59,885 nt of DNA from Polaromonas sp. (GCA_025362315.1 JANYGP010000031.1:1-59885), one strand, 5' to 3'. Positions 35,367-44,564 are shown, counted from the stretch's first letter. Numbers and translations are program-made. Notes: generated by a model not told the origin, from the letters alone.

Positions 35367-36680
35367 TCACACAACGATGGTCGCGTGCATGGTTGTGCCT
35401 TTGCCAGGCTCGGTTTTCAGCGTCATGGTGCCGCCCAGGGAATCAATCCGGTAGCGCATGCCCGTCAAGCCATGATGCCCGGCCAGAGCCAGTTCAGAAT
35501 CAAACCCCACCCCATCGTCACTGACAGAAATATCAACCCGGTTGTCCACTCTGTGCAGAGTCACAGCGACATTTTTTGCGTTGGAATACTTGGCCATGTT
35601 GGTCAGTGCCTCCTGCACAAACCGGAACATGACCAGCTCGGTTTCAGCAGGCAGACTGACATCATCAATGTTGACACGAAAAGGCAAATTCATCGCTTCA
35701 GCCATGTCCCGGCAATGCTGCTGAAGTGTGGAGCGAAGGCCGAGCATGGTCAGCGCTGATGGCCGCATGTCCTCTACCATTTTGCGCTTTAAAACTATGA
35801 CTTCATTGAGTCTGGAGCCCAATCGCTCCAGTCGGGCTGCAACATCCGGTGTCTGCTCAACCCGTTTGCGTAGTCCCTCCAGATCAAGTTTTGCCACCGT
35901 GAGCAGCGCGCCAAGCTGGTCATGAAGCTCCCGCGCCAAATGGTCTTTTTCCGCTTCCCTGACGGTTTGCAAATGTTTGGCCAGTTCACGCAGCTCAAGG
36001 GTCCGTTTTTCTACCGTCATTTTCAGCCGCAACTGCACAGCCTGCTTGCTCTCAATTTGCACACGTTGCTGCCTGATAAAAACGTACAAAGCCAGCACGC
36101 TGCTCAGCGTCAGCGAAATAACGGCAACATGATTGATTGCCAGGGCTTCATGCAGTGAAAGGCGAACCGCCGTCTGGCGATCAGCGGCACTTTGCAGCTG
36201 GTTGTCAAAGGCCTGCCCGAGAGCGTCCGTTTGCTGGCTGCCCGATCCTGACTTGATCCTGTCCATGGCTTGCTGTGTTGTACCGCCGTTCACCAGGCCA
36301 ATCGTGGTGGACATTTCGCCCAAACGTGAATCAATGATGCTGCTGATGCTGGATGCAGCAGGCGCACTGTGTTGGTTGAATAAGGGCGCTGCGCTTGCCC
36401 TGAGTGCAGAAAGCTCAACCAATGCTTTTTGATATCGTTCAAGAAACGAAATATCCAGGGTCATCACATAGCCCCGCTCTGCAGTCTCTGCGTCTGTCAA
36501 AGACTGCAATACACGGCCCGCCAACACGCGTTCGTCGGTCAGGGCAATGCCGGCTTGCAAAACGCGTACCGATGTGCGGTAGGTGTATTCGTTGATGCCA
36601 ATGATTAGTAAAGAAGCCAGCAGAATCAGCGGAAATGCAAATCGTTTTGCCAACAAACTGGCTAAAAAACATCGGATCAT
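35367..36680 (-). CDS. Sensor histidine kinase with CHASE3 domain
   Basis: This 437-residue inner-membrane sensor has TM1 (about 10-30) and a periplasmic CHASE3-like domain with the TDAETAERGYVMT signature near 62-74. TM2 (about 186-203) and a coiled linker follow. A HisKA_3 dimerisation domain has the phospho-acceptor histidine in ARELHDQLGALL (H253), and then a HATPase domain with QEALTNMAKYS and DDGVGFD. NarL-family kinases of this form signal to LuxR-type regulators, but no response regulator is adjacent in this window, so it is an orphan here. The signal is unknown. Confidence 0.88.
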   Translation of the reverse strand: MIRCFLASLLAKRFAFPLILLASLLIIGINEYTYRTSVRVLQAGIALTDERVLAGRVLQSLTDAETAERGYVMTLDISFLERYQKALVELSALRASAAPLFNQHSAPAASSISSIIDSRLGEMSTTIGLVNGGTTQQAMDRIKSGSGSQQTDALGQAFDNQLQSAADRQTAVRLSLHEALAINHVAVISLTLSSVLALYVFIRQQRVQIESKQAVQLRLKMTVEKRTLELRELAKHLQTVREAEKDHLARELHDQLGALLTVAKLDLEGLRKRVEQTPDVAARLERLGSRLNEVIVLKRKMVEDMRPSALTMLGLRSTLQQHCRDMAEAMNLPFRVNIDDVSLPAETELVMFRFVQEALTNMAKYSNAKNVAVTLHRVDNRVDISVSDDGVGFDSELALAGHHGLTGMRYRIDSLGGTMTLKTEPGKGTTMHATIVV

Positions 36681-36917
36681 GAAATGTTGCCGAATTTATT
36701 GTGTTTTCAGCTTATTAGCCGATGCAGGCGAGCTGTGTAGAACAACAACGTCATGGATCCTGTGGCCAGGATGGTGCACGTAAAACCGAAAAGTGCGAAA
36801 AGCAAAAGGGCAGTCGGGTAAAAACCTTACTGCTGTGGGCCAAGTGTTGATTGAAATGAAATGAAATGAATTACTTTACTGACACGGTGCGATTCAAAGC
36901 ACTCGATTGGCCAAAGA

Positions 36918-36992
36918 TCAATGGATAAACAAGGCAATCAAAATAATAATGGGAATGGGAATGCCTAAAAATAAAAGCAACAAAGAGCGCAT
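36918..36992 (-). CDS. 24-residue membrane peptide with PIPIIIL motif
   Basis: A tiny frame from ATG 36992 to TGA 36918 encodes an almost entirely hydrophobic peptide, MRSLLLLFLGIPIPIIIL followed by IALFIH. It begins 13 bp after the stop of the preceding membrane protein, with AAAGGAC about nine bases before its ATG, so it is probably translated from the same mRNA. Similar PIPIII peptides are known to me as common unannotated ORFs in proteobacteria. The function is unknown. Confidence 0.65.
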   Translation of the reverse strand: MRSLLLLFLGIPIPIIILIALFIH

Positions 36993-37005
36993 TTTTTGAT
37001 GTCCT

Positions 37006-38004
37006 TTAAAGTACGGTGGAATATTGATTTTGGGAGTCACGCTGGCGGCCCCCAAACGTGGCAGCCAAACTGGCAGCGAATGCGCCGATCAGCAATGAAA
37101 TAAAAATCCAAAGGGCAGCATAGGCAGAAGCTTTTCGCGTTTTGTCTGCTGTTTCGCGGGCCGAAGACTCAGCCTCACGCAATTTGTTTTGCATGCGGGC
37201 AAAAGTGTCGCCAACACGCTTTTCAGCGTCGGCTTGGCTCAATGCCGTGCGCTGCGCAACAATTTGCCCCACATAGCGTGTGTCTTCAGGCGGCAACATG
37301 CCAACCCGCAGACTGTTGACAAAAATCCGGCTGACTTCAGCGGCAGAACCTGCAGAACCAGTGGTTGGTCCGTCAGGGCTGCCAGCCGAAGCAGCGGCGC
37401 CTGCAGGTGTGCTGGCTGTCTCTTTGCGAAACAGCGAATCTATGAAGTAGCTGCCCGCATCTGCCGGCGACATGCTCGAGCGGTCGCTGCTGGATGAAGC
37501 CGCGCTGGCAGCCACTTGCATGGCGCCGGTCACAGCAGTACCCGCAACGGCAGCGCCCGCCTGCACACCACTGCTAACAATTGCGCCTGTAGCGGAAGCC
37601 AGCATGACCGCCGTCACCAGGGCAGCAACTGACCAGGCAAGAAACCCGTGGGCAGTGTCCCGAAAGTAAACCTCATCGTTGTGAACCGACACCCACTTGG
37701 TTCGCAGGCGCCCCGCCAGATAGCCGCCCAACCCGGATGCCAGGAGCTGCGTCACTGTCAGCCAGACAATCGCAGAAATACCAAAGGTACCTGCACTGAT
37801 TCCGTTTAGAGCCCAAGGCGACACAGCAGACAGACCCAGGCCCATTCCCAAAATCAGCAATATCAGTGCCAATGCCGCGGCGGCAATAGCACCGGCAAAA
37901 ATTGCAGCCCAAGACACTGCGCCGACTGCAGGTAACGCAGCAGAGCTTGTGGTGCCATGTGACATTGAAGAAGGATTGGCCCCTGTCAAAACGTTTGAAT
38001 TCAT
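37006..38004 (-). CDS. Membrane protein, PhnA-like annotation family
   Basis: 332 residues from the ATG at 38004, which has GGAG six bases upstream. Hydrophobic segments lie near the N-terminus (VSWAAIFAGAIAAAALALILLILGMGLG), then TFGISAIVWLTVTQLLASGLGGYLAGRLRTKWV, and AHGFLAWSVAALVTAVMLASA. A final one is at the C-terminus (AYAALWIFISLLIGAFAASLAATFGG). Between the last two is a disordered Ala/Ser-rich segment and a Glu/Arg-rich helical part. Related proteins are often labelled PhnA-like, but there is no evidence for phosphonate metabolism. Followed by the PIPIIIL peptide. Confidence 0.75.
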   Translation of the reverse strand: MNSNVLTGANPSSMSHGTTSSAALPAVGAVSWAAIFAGAIAAAALALILLILGMGLGLSAVSPWALNGISAGTFGISAIVWLTVTQLLASGLGGYLAGRLRTKWVSVHNDEVYFRDTAHGFLAWSVAALVTAVMLASATGAIVSSGVQAGAAVAGTAVTGAMQVAASAASSSSDRSSMSPADAGSYFIDSLFRKETASTPAGAAASAGSPDGPTTGSAGSAAEVSRIFVNSLRVGMLPPEDTRYVGQIVAQRTALSQADAEKRVGDTFARMQNKLREAESSARETADKTRKASAYAALWIFISLLIGAFAASLAATFGGRQRDSQNQYSTVL

Positions 38005-38180
38005 GTGCATCTCCGAGAACTTTGGTAATGAATCATCCGGCAAGAATCATCGTGGAAGCGTCAGTCGGATTGGAAAACAGGCGTAAGGCAATCGCCCATC
38101 GGCAGTAACGTCCTGGGATATCGCCAGTGGTTAACCCCAAAGCGGTCTGGGTGTATCTGCAGTGATATTCTTCAGATTAA

Positions 38181-38236
38181 ATAGTATCAAATTTATAGCA
38201 GCCAGCGCCCATTTAAATTGGGCTTCAGCTAGCTAT
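38181..38236 (-). repeat. Intergenic repeat copy 7
   Basis: On the minus strand: AGCCCAATTTAAATGGGCG, CTGGCTGCTATAAATTTGATACTAT. The GCCCAATTTAAATGGGC dyad is nearly perfect. An additional AGCTAGCT flanks it. Confidence 0.7.
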
Positions 38237-38364
38237 TGTTTAAATTAGCCGGCATTGTGAATCCTGTCGTCCAGATGTGAAAACAGCGTCAGAAAGACAG
38301 ACAATGCGCGCAATGGCAAGCCTGTTGACAAGTGTTGAAATGGGTCTGTTTTTGAGACTGGATA

Positions 38365-38400
38365 TAGACATGGTTCTAGACATGGTTCTAGACATGGTCA
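38365..38400 (+). repeat. 12-bp tandem repeat TAGACATGGTTC x3
   Basis: Two perfect units and a third that differs in its last three bases (TCA), ending about 128 bp before the pntAA start. It may be a regulator-binding array or a slippage site. Confidence 0.8.
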
Positions 38401-38527
38401 TAAGTGATTGAGAACTGGCAATGGCTGATGCGCCTCATCTGCTTTGCACCAGATGCATACAAAATTCATGTAAGCTCACGACCAGCTGCAAAGTCCGAAA
38501 AACAATTGCTTACTGAGGAGAAAACCC

Positions 38528-39643
38528 ATGCTGATTGGGGTACCTGCTGAAATCATGAACGGCGAAACTCGCGTTGCCATGACGCCGGAGACGGCCAAAA
38601 AACTGAAGGCTTTGGGGCACACCGTTCGTGTGCAGTCAGGTGCTGGCATTGCTGCCAGCGTGCCCAACGAAGCTTATGCGGCGGTTGGTGTCGAGATCAC
38701 TGATGCAGCAGGCGCCTTTGCAGCCGATATTGTTCTAAAAGTACGCTGCCCATTGGACAGCGAAATGCCTCATGCCAGGCCGGGTGGCGTACTGATTGGC
38801 ATGCTCAATCCATTTGATGCGCAAGGCCTGCAGCGCCTGGCGACCGCGCAATTGACCACATTTGCCCTTGAAGCAGCGCCGCGCACCAGCCGAGCGCAAA
38901 GCATGGACGTCCTGTCATCACAGGCCAATATTGCCGGCTACAAATCCGTGATGATGGCGGCAGATGCGTATCAGCGTTTTATGCCCATGTTGATGACTGC
39001 CGCCGGAACTGTCAAAGCTGCCCGCGTGGTAATTTTGGGAGTGGGTGTGGCCGGGCTGCAAGCCATAGCAACAGCCAAACGTCTGGGCGCCGTGATTGAA
39101 GCCAGCGATGTCAGGCCCAGTGTGAAGGAGCAGGTTGAGTCACTGGGAGCCAAGTTTATCGACGTGCCTTATGAGACCGATGAAGAGCGCGAGGCTGCTG
39201 TTGGTGTGGGCGGCTACGCCAGGCCCATGCCGCCCAGCTGGCTGGCCAGGCAAAAGGCCGAAGTGGCCAAGCGCGTTGCCAATGCAGACATTGTGATCAC
39301 AACGGCGCTTATTCCGGGCCGCGCTGCGCCAGTGCTGGTCACTGAAGAAATGGTCAAGGCCATGAAGCCGGGCAGTGTGATTGTTGACCTGGCCGCACCC
39401 CAAGGTGGCAACTGCCCGCTGACCGAGCCTGGCAAAACGGTGGTCAAACACGGTGTGACGCTGATTGGGGAAACAAACATCGCATCGTTGGTAGCAGCTG
39501 ACGCAAGTGCCCTTTACGCACGCAACCTCTTTGACTTCTTAAAGCTGATCATTGGCAAAGATGGCGCTTTGAACATTGATACGGCCGATGATATTGTGGC
39601 GGCTTGCCTGATGACCCAAGCTGGTGAAGTCAAGCGTAAATAA
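38528..39643 (+). CDS. pntAA: NAD(P) transhydrogenase subunit alpha part 1
   Basis: The NAD-binding subunit of proton-translocating transhydrogenase, which makes NADPH from NADH using the proton gradient. 371 residues, with VILGVGVAGLQAIATAKRLGA (Rossmann) near 164-184, ASDVRPSVKEQ, and a mobile-loop region near DVPYETD. The start has GAGGAG nine bases upstream. The three-subunit form (AA, AB, B) seen here is common in alpha- and betaproteobacteria. Confidence 0.96.
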   Translation: MLIGVPAEIMNGETRVAMTPETAKKLKALGHTVRVQSGAGIAASVPNEAYAAVGVEITDAAGAFAADIVLKVRCPLDSEMPHARPGGVLIGMLNPFDAQGLQRLATAQLTTFALEAAPRTSRAQSMDVLSSQANIAGYKSVMMAADAYQRFMPMLMTAAGTVKAARVVILGVGVAGLQAIATAKRLGAVIEASDVRPSVKEQVESLGAKFIDVPYETDEEREAAVGVGGYARPMPPSWLARQKAEVAKRVANADIVITTALIPGRAAPVLVTEEMVKAMKPGSVIVDLAAPQGGNCPLTEPGKTVVKHGVTLIGETNIASLVAADASALYARNLFDFLKLIIGKDGALNIDTADDIVAACLMTQAGEVKRK

Positions 39644-39668
39644 TTAACTGAATTGTCTGGAGAAGCCC

Positions 39669-40001
39669 ATGGAAGCCGTCATTGCTGTTAGTCCCACCAT
39701 CGTCAACCTGATTATTTTTGTACTGGCTATCTATGTGGGTTACCACGTGGTTTGGACTGTGACGCCAGCGCTGCATACACCGCTGATGGCGGTGACCAAT
39801 GCCATTTCAGCCATTGTCATTGTGGGTGCCATGCTGGCAGCTGCATTGACCGAGACGCCACTTGGCAAAACCATGGGGTTCCTGGCGGTGGTGCTGGCAG
39901 CAGTCAATGTGTTTGGCGGGTTTTTGGTGACGCGCCGGATGCTTGAAATGTTCAAAAAGAAAGAGAAGAAAGCCCCTGCTGTTGAAGGAGTTGCTAAATG
40001 A
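39669..40001 (+). CDS. pntAB: NAD(P) transhydrogenase subunit alpha part 2
   Basis: A 110-residue membrane subunit with three or four hydrophobic helices (PTIVNLIIFVLAIYVGYHVVW, AISAIVIVGAMLAAAL, MGFLAVVLAAVNVFGGFLV), forming part of the proton channel. GGAGAAG six bases upstream of ATG. Stop overlaps the pntB start as ATGA. Confidence 0.95.
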   Translation: MEAVIAVSPTIVNLIIFVLAIYVGYHVVWTVTPALHTPLMAVTNAISAIVIVGAMLAAALTETPLGKTMGFLAVVLAAVNVFGGFLVTRRMLEMFKKKEKKAPAVEGVAK

Positions 40002-41431
40002 GCATGAATATTGTCACGCTGCTTTACCTGGTAGCGTCTGTCTTTTTTATCCAGGCGCTTAAAGGGCTGAGCCACCCGACGACGTCGCTGCGCGGCAACC
40101 TGTTTGGCATGGTTGGCATGACGATTGCCGTATTGACCACCGGCGCGCTGATTTTTGAAACCTCAGGCGGCAAGTTGCAGGGCATGGCTTATGTGCTGGT
40201 GGCGCTGGTCATTGGCGGCGCCGCAGGTACGCTGATGGCCAAGCGGGTTGAGATGACCAAGATGCCTGAGCTGGTGGCATTCATGCACTCGATGATTGGC
40301 CTGGCAGCAGTGTTCATTGGCGTGGCGGCAGTGGCCGAACCCTTTGCGTTTGGCATTGTTGCCAAAGGCATGGGAACCCAGGAAATCCCGGCGGGCAATC
40401 GTCTGGAGCTGTTTTTAGGTGCCGCCATTGGCGCAATCACTTTCAGTGGTTCGGTCATTGCGTTTGGCAAGCTGAGTGGCAAGTACAAGTTCAGGTTGTT
40501 TCAGGGCGCGCCTGTCACGTTTGCCGGCCAGCATCCGGTCAATCTTGTGCTGGGCCTGGTGATGCTGGGCCTGGGTTTGACATTCATGTTCACCGGCAGC
40601 TGGACAGCGTTTTTTGCGATGCTGGCTTTGGCCTTTGTGATGGGTGTGCTGATCATCATTCCAATTGGCGGTGCTGACATGCCGGTTGTGGTGTCCATGC
40701 TCAACAGCTATTCTGGCTGGGCAGCAGCAGGCATTGGCTTCAGTTTGAACAATTCAATGCTGATCATTGCGGGCTCGCTGGTTGGCTCGTCAGGTGCAAT
40801 TTTGAGCTACATCATGTGCAAGGCCATGAACCGCTCATTTTTTAGCGTTATTTTGGGTGGATTTGGTGGAGAGGCAACCACTGCTGCGACAGGCAGCAAG
40901 GAGCAACGCCCGGTCAAGTCAGGGTCGGCAGATGATGCGGCCTTTATTTTAGGCAACGCTGAAACAGTCATCATCGTGCCGGGCTACGGCCTGGCGGTAG
41001 CGCGCGCGCAGCACTCCGTCAAGGAACTGGCCGCCAAGCTGACTGAACGCGGAGTTACCGTCAAATATGCAATTCACCCAGTGGCAGGCCGAATGCCCGG
41101 TCACATGAATGTGCTGCTGGCTGAAGCTGAAGTGCCCTACGACCAGGTGCATGAAATGGAAGACATCAACGCCGAATTTGGCCAGGCTGATGTGGCAATC
41201 ATTTTGGGTGCCAATGACGTGGTTAATCCTGCGGCACACGTCAAGGGCAGCGCGATTTACGGCATGCCGATTCTGGAGGCCTACAAAGCCAAAACTGTCA
41301 TCGTGAACAAACGCTCGATGGCAGCAGGATATGCGGGACTTGATAACGAGCTTTTTTACATGGACAAAACCATGATGGTTTTCGGTGACGCCAAAAAAGT
41401 CATTGAAGACATGGGCAAGGCAATTGAGTGA
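39998..41431 (+). CDS. pntB: NAD(P) transhydrogenase subunit beta
   Basis: 477 residues: a membrane half with about nine helices forming the proton channel, then a cytoplasmic NADP-binding domain. The NADP domain shows IIVPGYGLAVARAQH near 325-340, the motif YAIHPVAGRMPGHMNVLLAEA, and GANDVVNPAA. Coupled to pntAB by ATGA overlap. A CAAGCT-N6-AGCTTG hairpin at 41457-41474 follows but lacks a T-run. Confidence 0.96.
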   Translation: MSMNIVTLLYLVASVFFIQALKGLSHPTTSLRGNLFGMVGMTIAVLTTGALIFETSGGKLQGMAYVLVALVIGGAAGTLMAKRVEMTKMPELVAFMHSMIGLAAVFIGVAAVAEPFAFGIVAKGMGTQEIPAGNRLELFLGAAIGAITFSGSVIAFGKLSGKYKFRLFQGAPVTFAGQHPVNLVLGLVMLGLGLTFMFTGSWTAFFAMLALAFVMGVLIIIPIGGADMPVVVSMLNSYSGWAAAGIGFSLNNSMLIIAGSLVGSSGAILSYIMCKAMNRSFFSVILGGFGGEATTAATGSKEQRPVKSGSADDAAFILGNAETVIIVPGYGLAVARAQHSVKELAAKLTERGVTVKYAIHPVAGRMPGHMNVLLAEAEVPYDQVHEMEDINAEFGQADVAIILGANDVVNPAAHVKGSAIYGMPILEAYKAKTVIVNKRSMAAGYAGLDNELFYMDKTMMVFGDAKKVIEDMGKAIE

Positions 41432-41516
41432 CACCCTAGGGAAAACGCAATTGTTACAAGCTGGAGCTAGCTTGAAAATCCGTGCTTGTTATTAATTATC
41501 GGAACGGAGAAAAAGC

Positions 41517-43205
41517 ATGACCGAAGCAACCCAGGAACGCCCGTGGCTCAAAGCCTATCCGTCCGGCGTACCCGCTGACATTGACACATCCCAGTACCCT
41601 TCGCTGGTTGCCTTGATGGAAGAGGCATTCAAAAAAAATGCGTCCAGGGTTGCCTACAGTTTTATGGGCAAAGACCTCACTTTTGGCGAAACAGACAGCC
41701 TGTCAGTTGCTTTTGGGGCATACCTGCAGGGTCTGGGTTTGGCCAAAGGCGACCGCATTGCCATCATGATGCCGAACGTGCCGCAGTACCCGATTGCCGT
41801 TGCGGCCATCTTGCGCGCCGGCTATGTGGTGGTCAATGTCAATCCGCTGTACACGCCGCGTGAACTGGAGCATCAGCTGAAGGATTCAGGTGCCAAAGCC
41901 ATCGTCATCATCGAGAACTTTGCCAACACCCTGGAGCAGTGCATTGCGAGCACGCCAGTAAAAAATGTGGTGCTCTGCGCCATGGGCGACAGGCTGGGTT
42001 TGCTCAAGGGTGCTCTCGTCAACTATGTGGTGCGCAATGTCAAGAAAATGGTGCCTGCATTCAATTTGCCGGGCGCTGTGCGCTTCAACGATGCGCTGGC
42101 CAAGGGCACTGCAGCAACGCTCAAGCGGCCTGACATCAAACCAAGTGACGTTGCCGTGCTGCAATACACCGGCGGTACCACTGGCGTTTCAAAAGGTGCA
42201 GTGTTGCTGCACAGCAATGTGATTGCCAATGTGCTGCAGTCCGAAGCCTGGAACATCCCGGCCATGGCCAGCCTGCAACCAGGTGTGCAGCCTGTTTACG
42301 TGTGCGCTCTGCCGCTGTATCACATCTTTGCTTTTACCGTCAACATGATGCTGGGCATGCGAACAGGCGGCAAAAACATCCTGATTCCCAATCCCCGTGA
42401 TTTGCCTGCCGTGCTCAAGGAGCTGGCAAAGCACAAAGTCCACAGTTTTCCAGCTGTCAACACACTGTTCAATGGTTTGGCCAACCACCCTGACTTCAAT
42501 ACGGTGGACTGGAGCCAGCTGAAGATTTCGCTGGGGGGCGGCATGGCTGTGACCAGCGCAGTTGCCAAGCTCTGGCTTGAAAAGACAGGCTGCCCGATCT
42601 GCGAAGGGTATGGGTTGAGTGAGACATCACCTTCTGCCAGCTGCAATCCGACCAACAGCAAAGCCTATACCGGCACCATCGGCGTGCCAATTCCTGGTAC
42701 GTACTTCAAACTGCTGGACGATGATGGCAAAGAGGTTGCGCCAGGTCAGCCAGGCGAAATTGCCATCAAAGGCCCACAGGTCATGGCTGGTTACTGGCAG
42801 CGACCGGATGAAACCGCCAACGTGATGACGGCCGATGGTTACTTCAAATCGGGTGATGTGGGTATTCTGGATGACAACGGATTTTTCAAAATCGTGGACC
42901 GTAAAAAAGACATGATTCTGGTCAGCGGTTTTAATGTTTATCCCAATGAGATTGAGGACGTGGTGGGCAAGCTTGACGGCGTTCTGGAATGCGCCAGTGT
43001 GGGCGTACCGGATGAAAAATCGGGCGAAGCTGTCAAGCTGGTTATTGTCAGGAAAAATCCGGACCTGACTGAAGCCCAGGTGCGTGCTTACTGCAAGGAA
43101 AACCTGACAGGCTACAAGCAGCCCAAAATCGTGGAATTTCGCGCTGATTTGCCCAAAACCCCGGTGGGCAAAATTTTGCGACGCGAACTGCGGGACAAGA
43201 AGTAA
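41517..43205 (+). CDS. fadD: Long-chain fatty acid-CoA ligase
   Basis: This 562-residue AMP-forming acyl-CoA synthetase activates fatty acids for beta-oxidation or lipid synthesis. ATP/AMP motif YTGGTTGVSKGAVL near 220-233, YGLSETSPS, and FKSGDVGILDDNGFFKIVDRKKD. The catalytic Lys region is KTPVGKILRREL at the C-terminus. GGAG seven bases before the ATG. A strong terminator follows. Confidence 0.94.
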   Translation: MTEATQERPWLKAYPSGVPADIDTSQYPSLVALMEEAFKKNASRVAYSFMGKDLTFGETDSLSVAFGAYLQGLGLAKGDRIAIMMPNVPQYPIAVAAILRAGYVVVNVNPLYTPRELEHQLKDSGAKAIVIIENFANTLEQCIASTPVKNVVLCAMGDRLGLLKGALVNYVVRNVKKMVPAFNLPGAVRFNDALAKGTAATLKRPDIKPSDVAVLQYTGGTTGVSKGAVLLHSNVIANVLQSEAWNIPAMASLQPGVQPVYVCALPLYHIFAFTVNMMLGMRTGGKNILIPNPRDLPAVLKELAKHKVHSFPAVNTLFNGLANHPDFNTVDWSQLKISLGGGMAVTSAVAKLWLEKTGCPICEGYGLSETSPSASCNPTNSKAYTGTIGVPIPGTYFKLLDDDGKEVAPGQPGEIAIKGPQVMAGYWQRPDETANVMTADGYFKSGDVGILDDNGFFKIVDRKKDMILVSGFNVYPNEIEDVVGKLDGVLECASVGVPDEKSGEAVKLVIVRKNPDLTEAQVRAYCKENLTGYKQPKIVEFRADLPKTPVGKILRRELRDKK

Positions 43206-43226
43206 GGTTTTCACCAACCTGCAAAC

Positions 43227-43250
43227 AGGCGGCGCAAGCTGCCTTTTTTT
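43227..43250 (+). terminator. Rho-independent terminator after fadD
   Basis: GGCGGC-GCAA-GCTGCC stem (one G-T pair) followed by seven T, between the fadD stop and the nucleosidase start. Confidence 0.88.
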
Positions 43251-43267
43251 ATGGAACAAAACTGATC

Positions 43268-44008
43268 ATGCAGCCCATCGCCATCCTCAGTGCTTTGGTC
43301 GAGGAACAAAAAGGCCTGATCGGGCTGCTTCACAACCGCAGCCAGGTTTGCCATGCAAACCGCGTTTTCTGGCTGGGTGATTTGTACGGCCGCAGTGTTG
43401 TTCTGGCTCTGTCCAAAATCGGCAAAGTTGCAGCGGCCACCACGGCTTGCGCACTGATTGAGCGATTTGGCGTGCAATGCATGGTGTTTACGGGTGTGGC
43501 GGGTGGGCTGGACGCTGGTGTGCAGGTGGGTGATGTGGTGGTCGGTCAAAGCTTTGTGCAGCACGACCTGGATGCATCGCCCCTTTTCCCGCAATTTGAG
43601 GTGCCACTTTATGGCAAAACCTTGTTTGATGCGGATAAAACGCTGACATCGGCCTTGATGAAAGCCAGCCAGGATGCTTTGGCAGATACACAGTTGCGAT
43701 GCGCTCATCCTGCTGCCAAGGTTCACCTGGGCCTGATCGCCAGTGGCGACCGTTTTATTTCAGGGGCTGGCGAGTCTGACGCCCTGCGCAAAGCCTTGTT
43801 TCTGGCCGGCTACGCAGCGCTTGCTGTAGAAATGGAAGGCGCAGCGGTTGCGCAAACTTGTTACGACCATGGCGTCCCCTTCGCTGTTGTGCGCACCATT
43901 TCAGACCGGGCAGACGATTTTGCCTATGTCGATTTTCCAGCGTTTGTCGAGGAAGTGGCCAGCAAATATGCGCTGGCGATTCTTGAAAAATTCATAAAAA
44001 TGATTTGA
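43268..44008 (+). CDS. mtnN: 5'-methylthioadenosine/S-adenosylhomocysteine nucleosidase
   Basis: It hydrolyses MTA and SAH, by-products of polyamine, autoinducer and methylation reactions. 246 residues. Motifs are IAILSALVEEQKGL at the N-terminus, FTGVAGGLDAGVQVGDVVV, SGDRFI, and the purine-binding AVEMEGAAVAQ with EMEGAA. VVRTISDRAD ends the active site. Somewhat longer than the E. coli enzyme. Confidence 0.93.
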   Translation: MQPIAILSALVEEQKGLIGLLHNRSQVCHANRVFWLGDLYGRSVVLALSKIGKVAAATTACALIERFGVQCMVFTGVAGGLDAGVQVGDVVVGQSFVQHDLDASPLFPQFEVPLYGKTLFDADKTLTSALMKASQDALADTQLRCAHPAAKVHLGLIASGDRFISGAGESDALRKALFLAGYAALAVEMEGAAVAQTCYDHGVPFAVVRTISDRADDFAYVDFPAFVEEVASKYALAILEKFIKMI

Positions 44009-44160
44009 AAGGTGAATTTTCAGTGTGAATTTTCAACGTAAGTTTTTGGCGTGCCGCGCCAGTGGCAAAAGACAAACAGGAAAGGTTCGAGTGGTCAAAA
44101 TTCGAGCTTCCCGACCAGGAAATCGACTTTAAAGGTCATTTTTACCCTTGAATTGATCTC

Positions 44161-44210
44161 TAGCCCAATGTATATGGGCGCTAGCAGCTCCTGATTACAT
44201 AGCGTATTAT
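44161..44210 (+). repeat. Intergenic repeat copy 8
   Basis: TAGCCCAATGTATATGGGCG, CTAGCAGCTCCTGATTACATAGCG. The GCCCAATGTATATGGGC dyad and the GCTAGCAGCT core are intact. Confidence 0.75.
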
Positions 44211-44265
44211 TTGAACTTCGGGTTTTGAATCTTGAACCTTTCACATTGAACCTTGAACCTTGCAC
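44211..44265 (+). repeat. TTGAACCTT-type direct repeats
   Basis: TTGAACTTC, TTGAATCTTGAACCTTT, TTGAACCTTGAACCTTGC appear within about 55 bases, so the element is a degenerate tandem array with TTGAACCTT units. Function unknown. Confidence 0.6.
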
Positions 44266-44406
44266 TGATAAATGTTGTGTAGCCAAAGACGTCTGGTGTT
44301 CGGTAAAACCATCTGACCATGCGCTCCGGCTGCCATTTAAATATCAGGAAGCGGCTGGGATTGGCTGATGAATCAGCTAACTTCAAGTGCTCAGAATGCC
44401 TGTAGT

Positions 44407-44445
44407 TCAATCAATACGGGCGTTGGAAGCTATTAATTATGTAGT
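44407..44445 (+). repeat. Intergenic repeat copy 9
   Basis: TCAATCAATACGGGCG, TTGGAAGCTATTAATTATGTAG: the right part of the consensus with a degraded left part. Confidence 0.5.
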
Positions 44446-44564
44446 CAGTGTGTTGCAGGTTGATGGTGCATCCAGGCAGATACAAAATGTCCTGAATCCC
44501 GTCTGCCATTGCCCTGGCCGCTAAAATTACAGTTTGGCTTAATCTGCATTTACTGGGCACTCTC

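Larger units (their letters stand above)
38044..38527. other. Intergenic region upstream of pntAA
   Basis: About 484 bases between divergent genes. It holds repeat copy 7, a 12-bp tandem repeat and the ribosome-binding site GAGGAG before pntAA. No gene is seen. Confidence 0.6.
44009..44564. other. Intergenic region between mtnN and cobW
   Basis: 556 bases without a supported gene. It holds repeat copies 8 and 9 and an array of TTGAACCTT-like repeats. It also has the probable promoter of the CobW gene near its right end. No Zur site was recognised. Confidence 0.6.

Noticed and set aside
41457..41474. CAAGCT-N6-AGCTTG hairpin after pntB as terminator
   Set aside because: Stem is short and no T-run follows, so it is not reported as a terminator.
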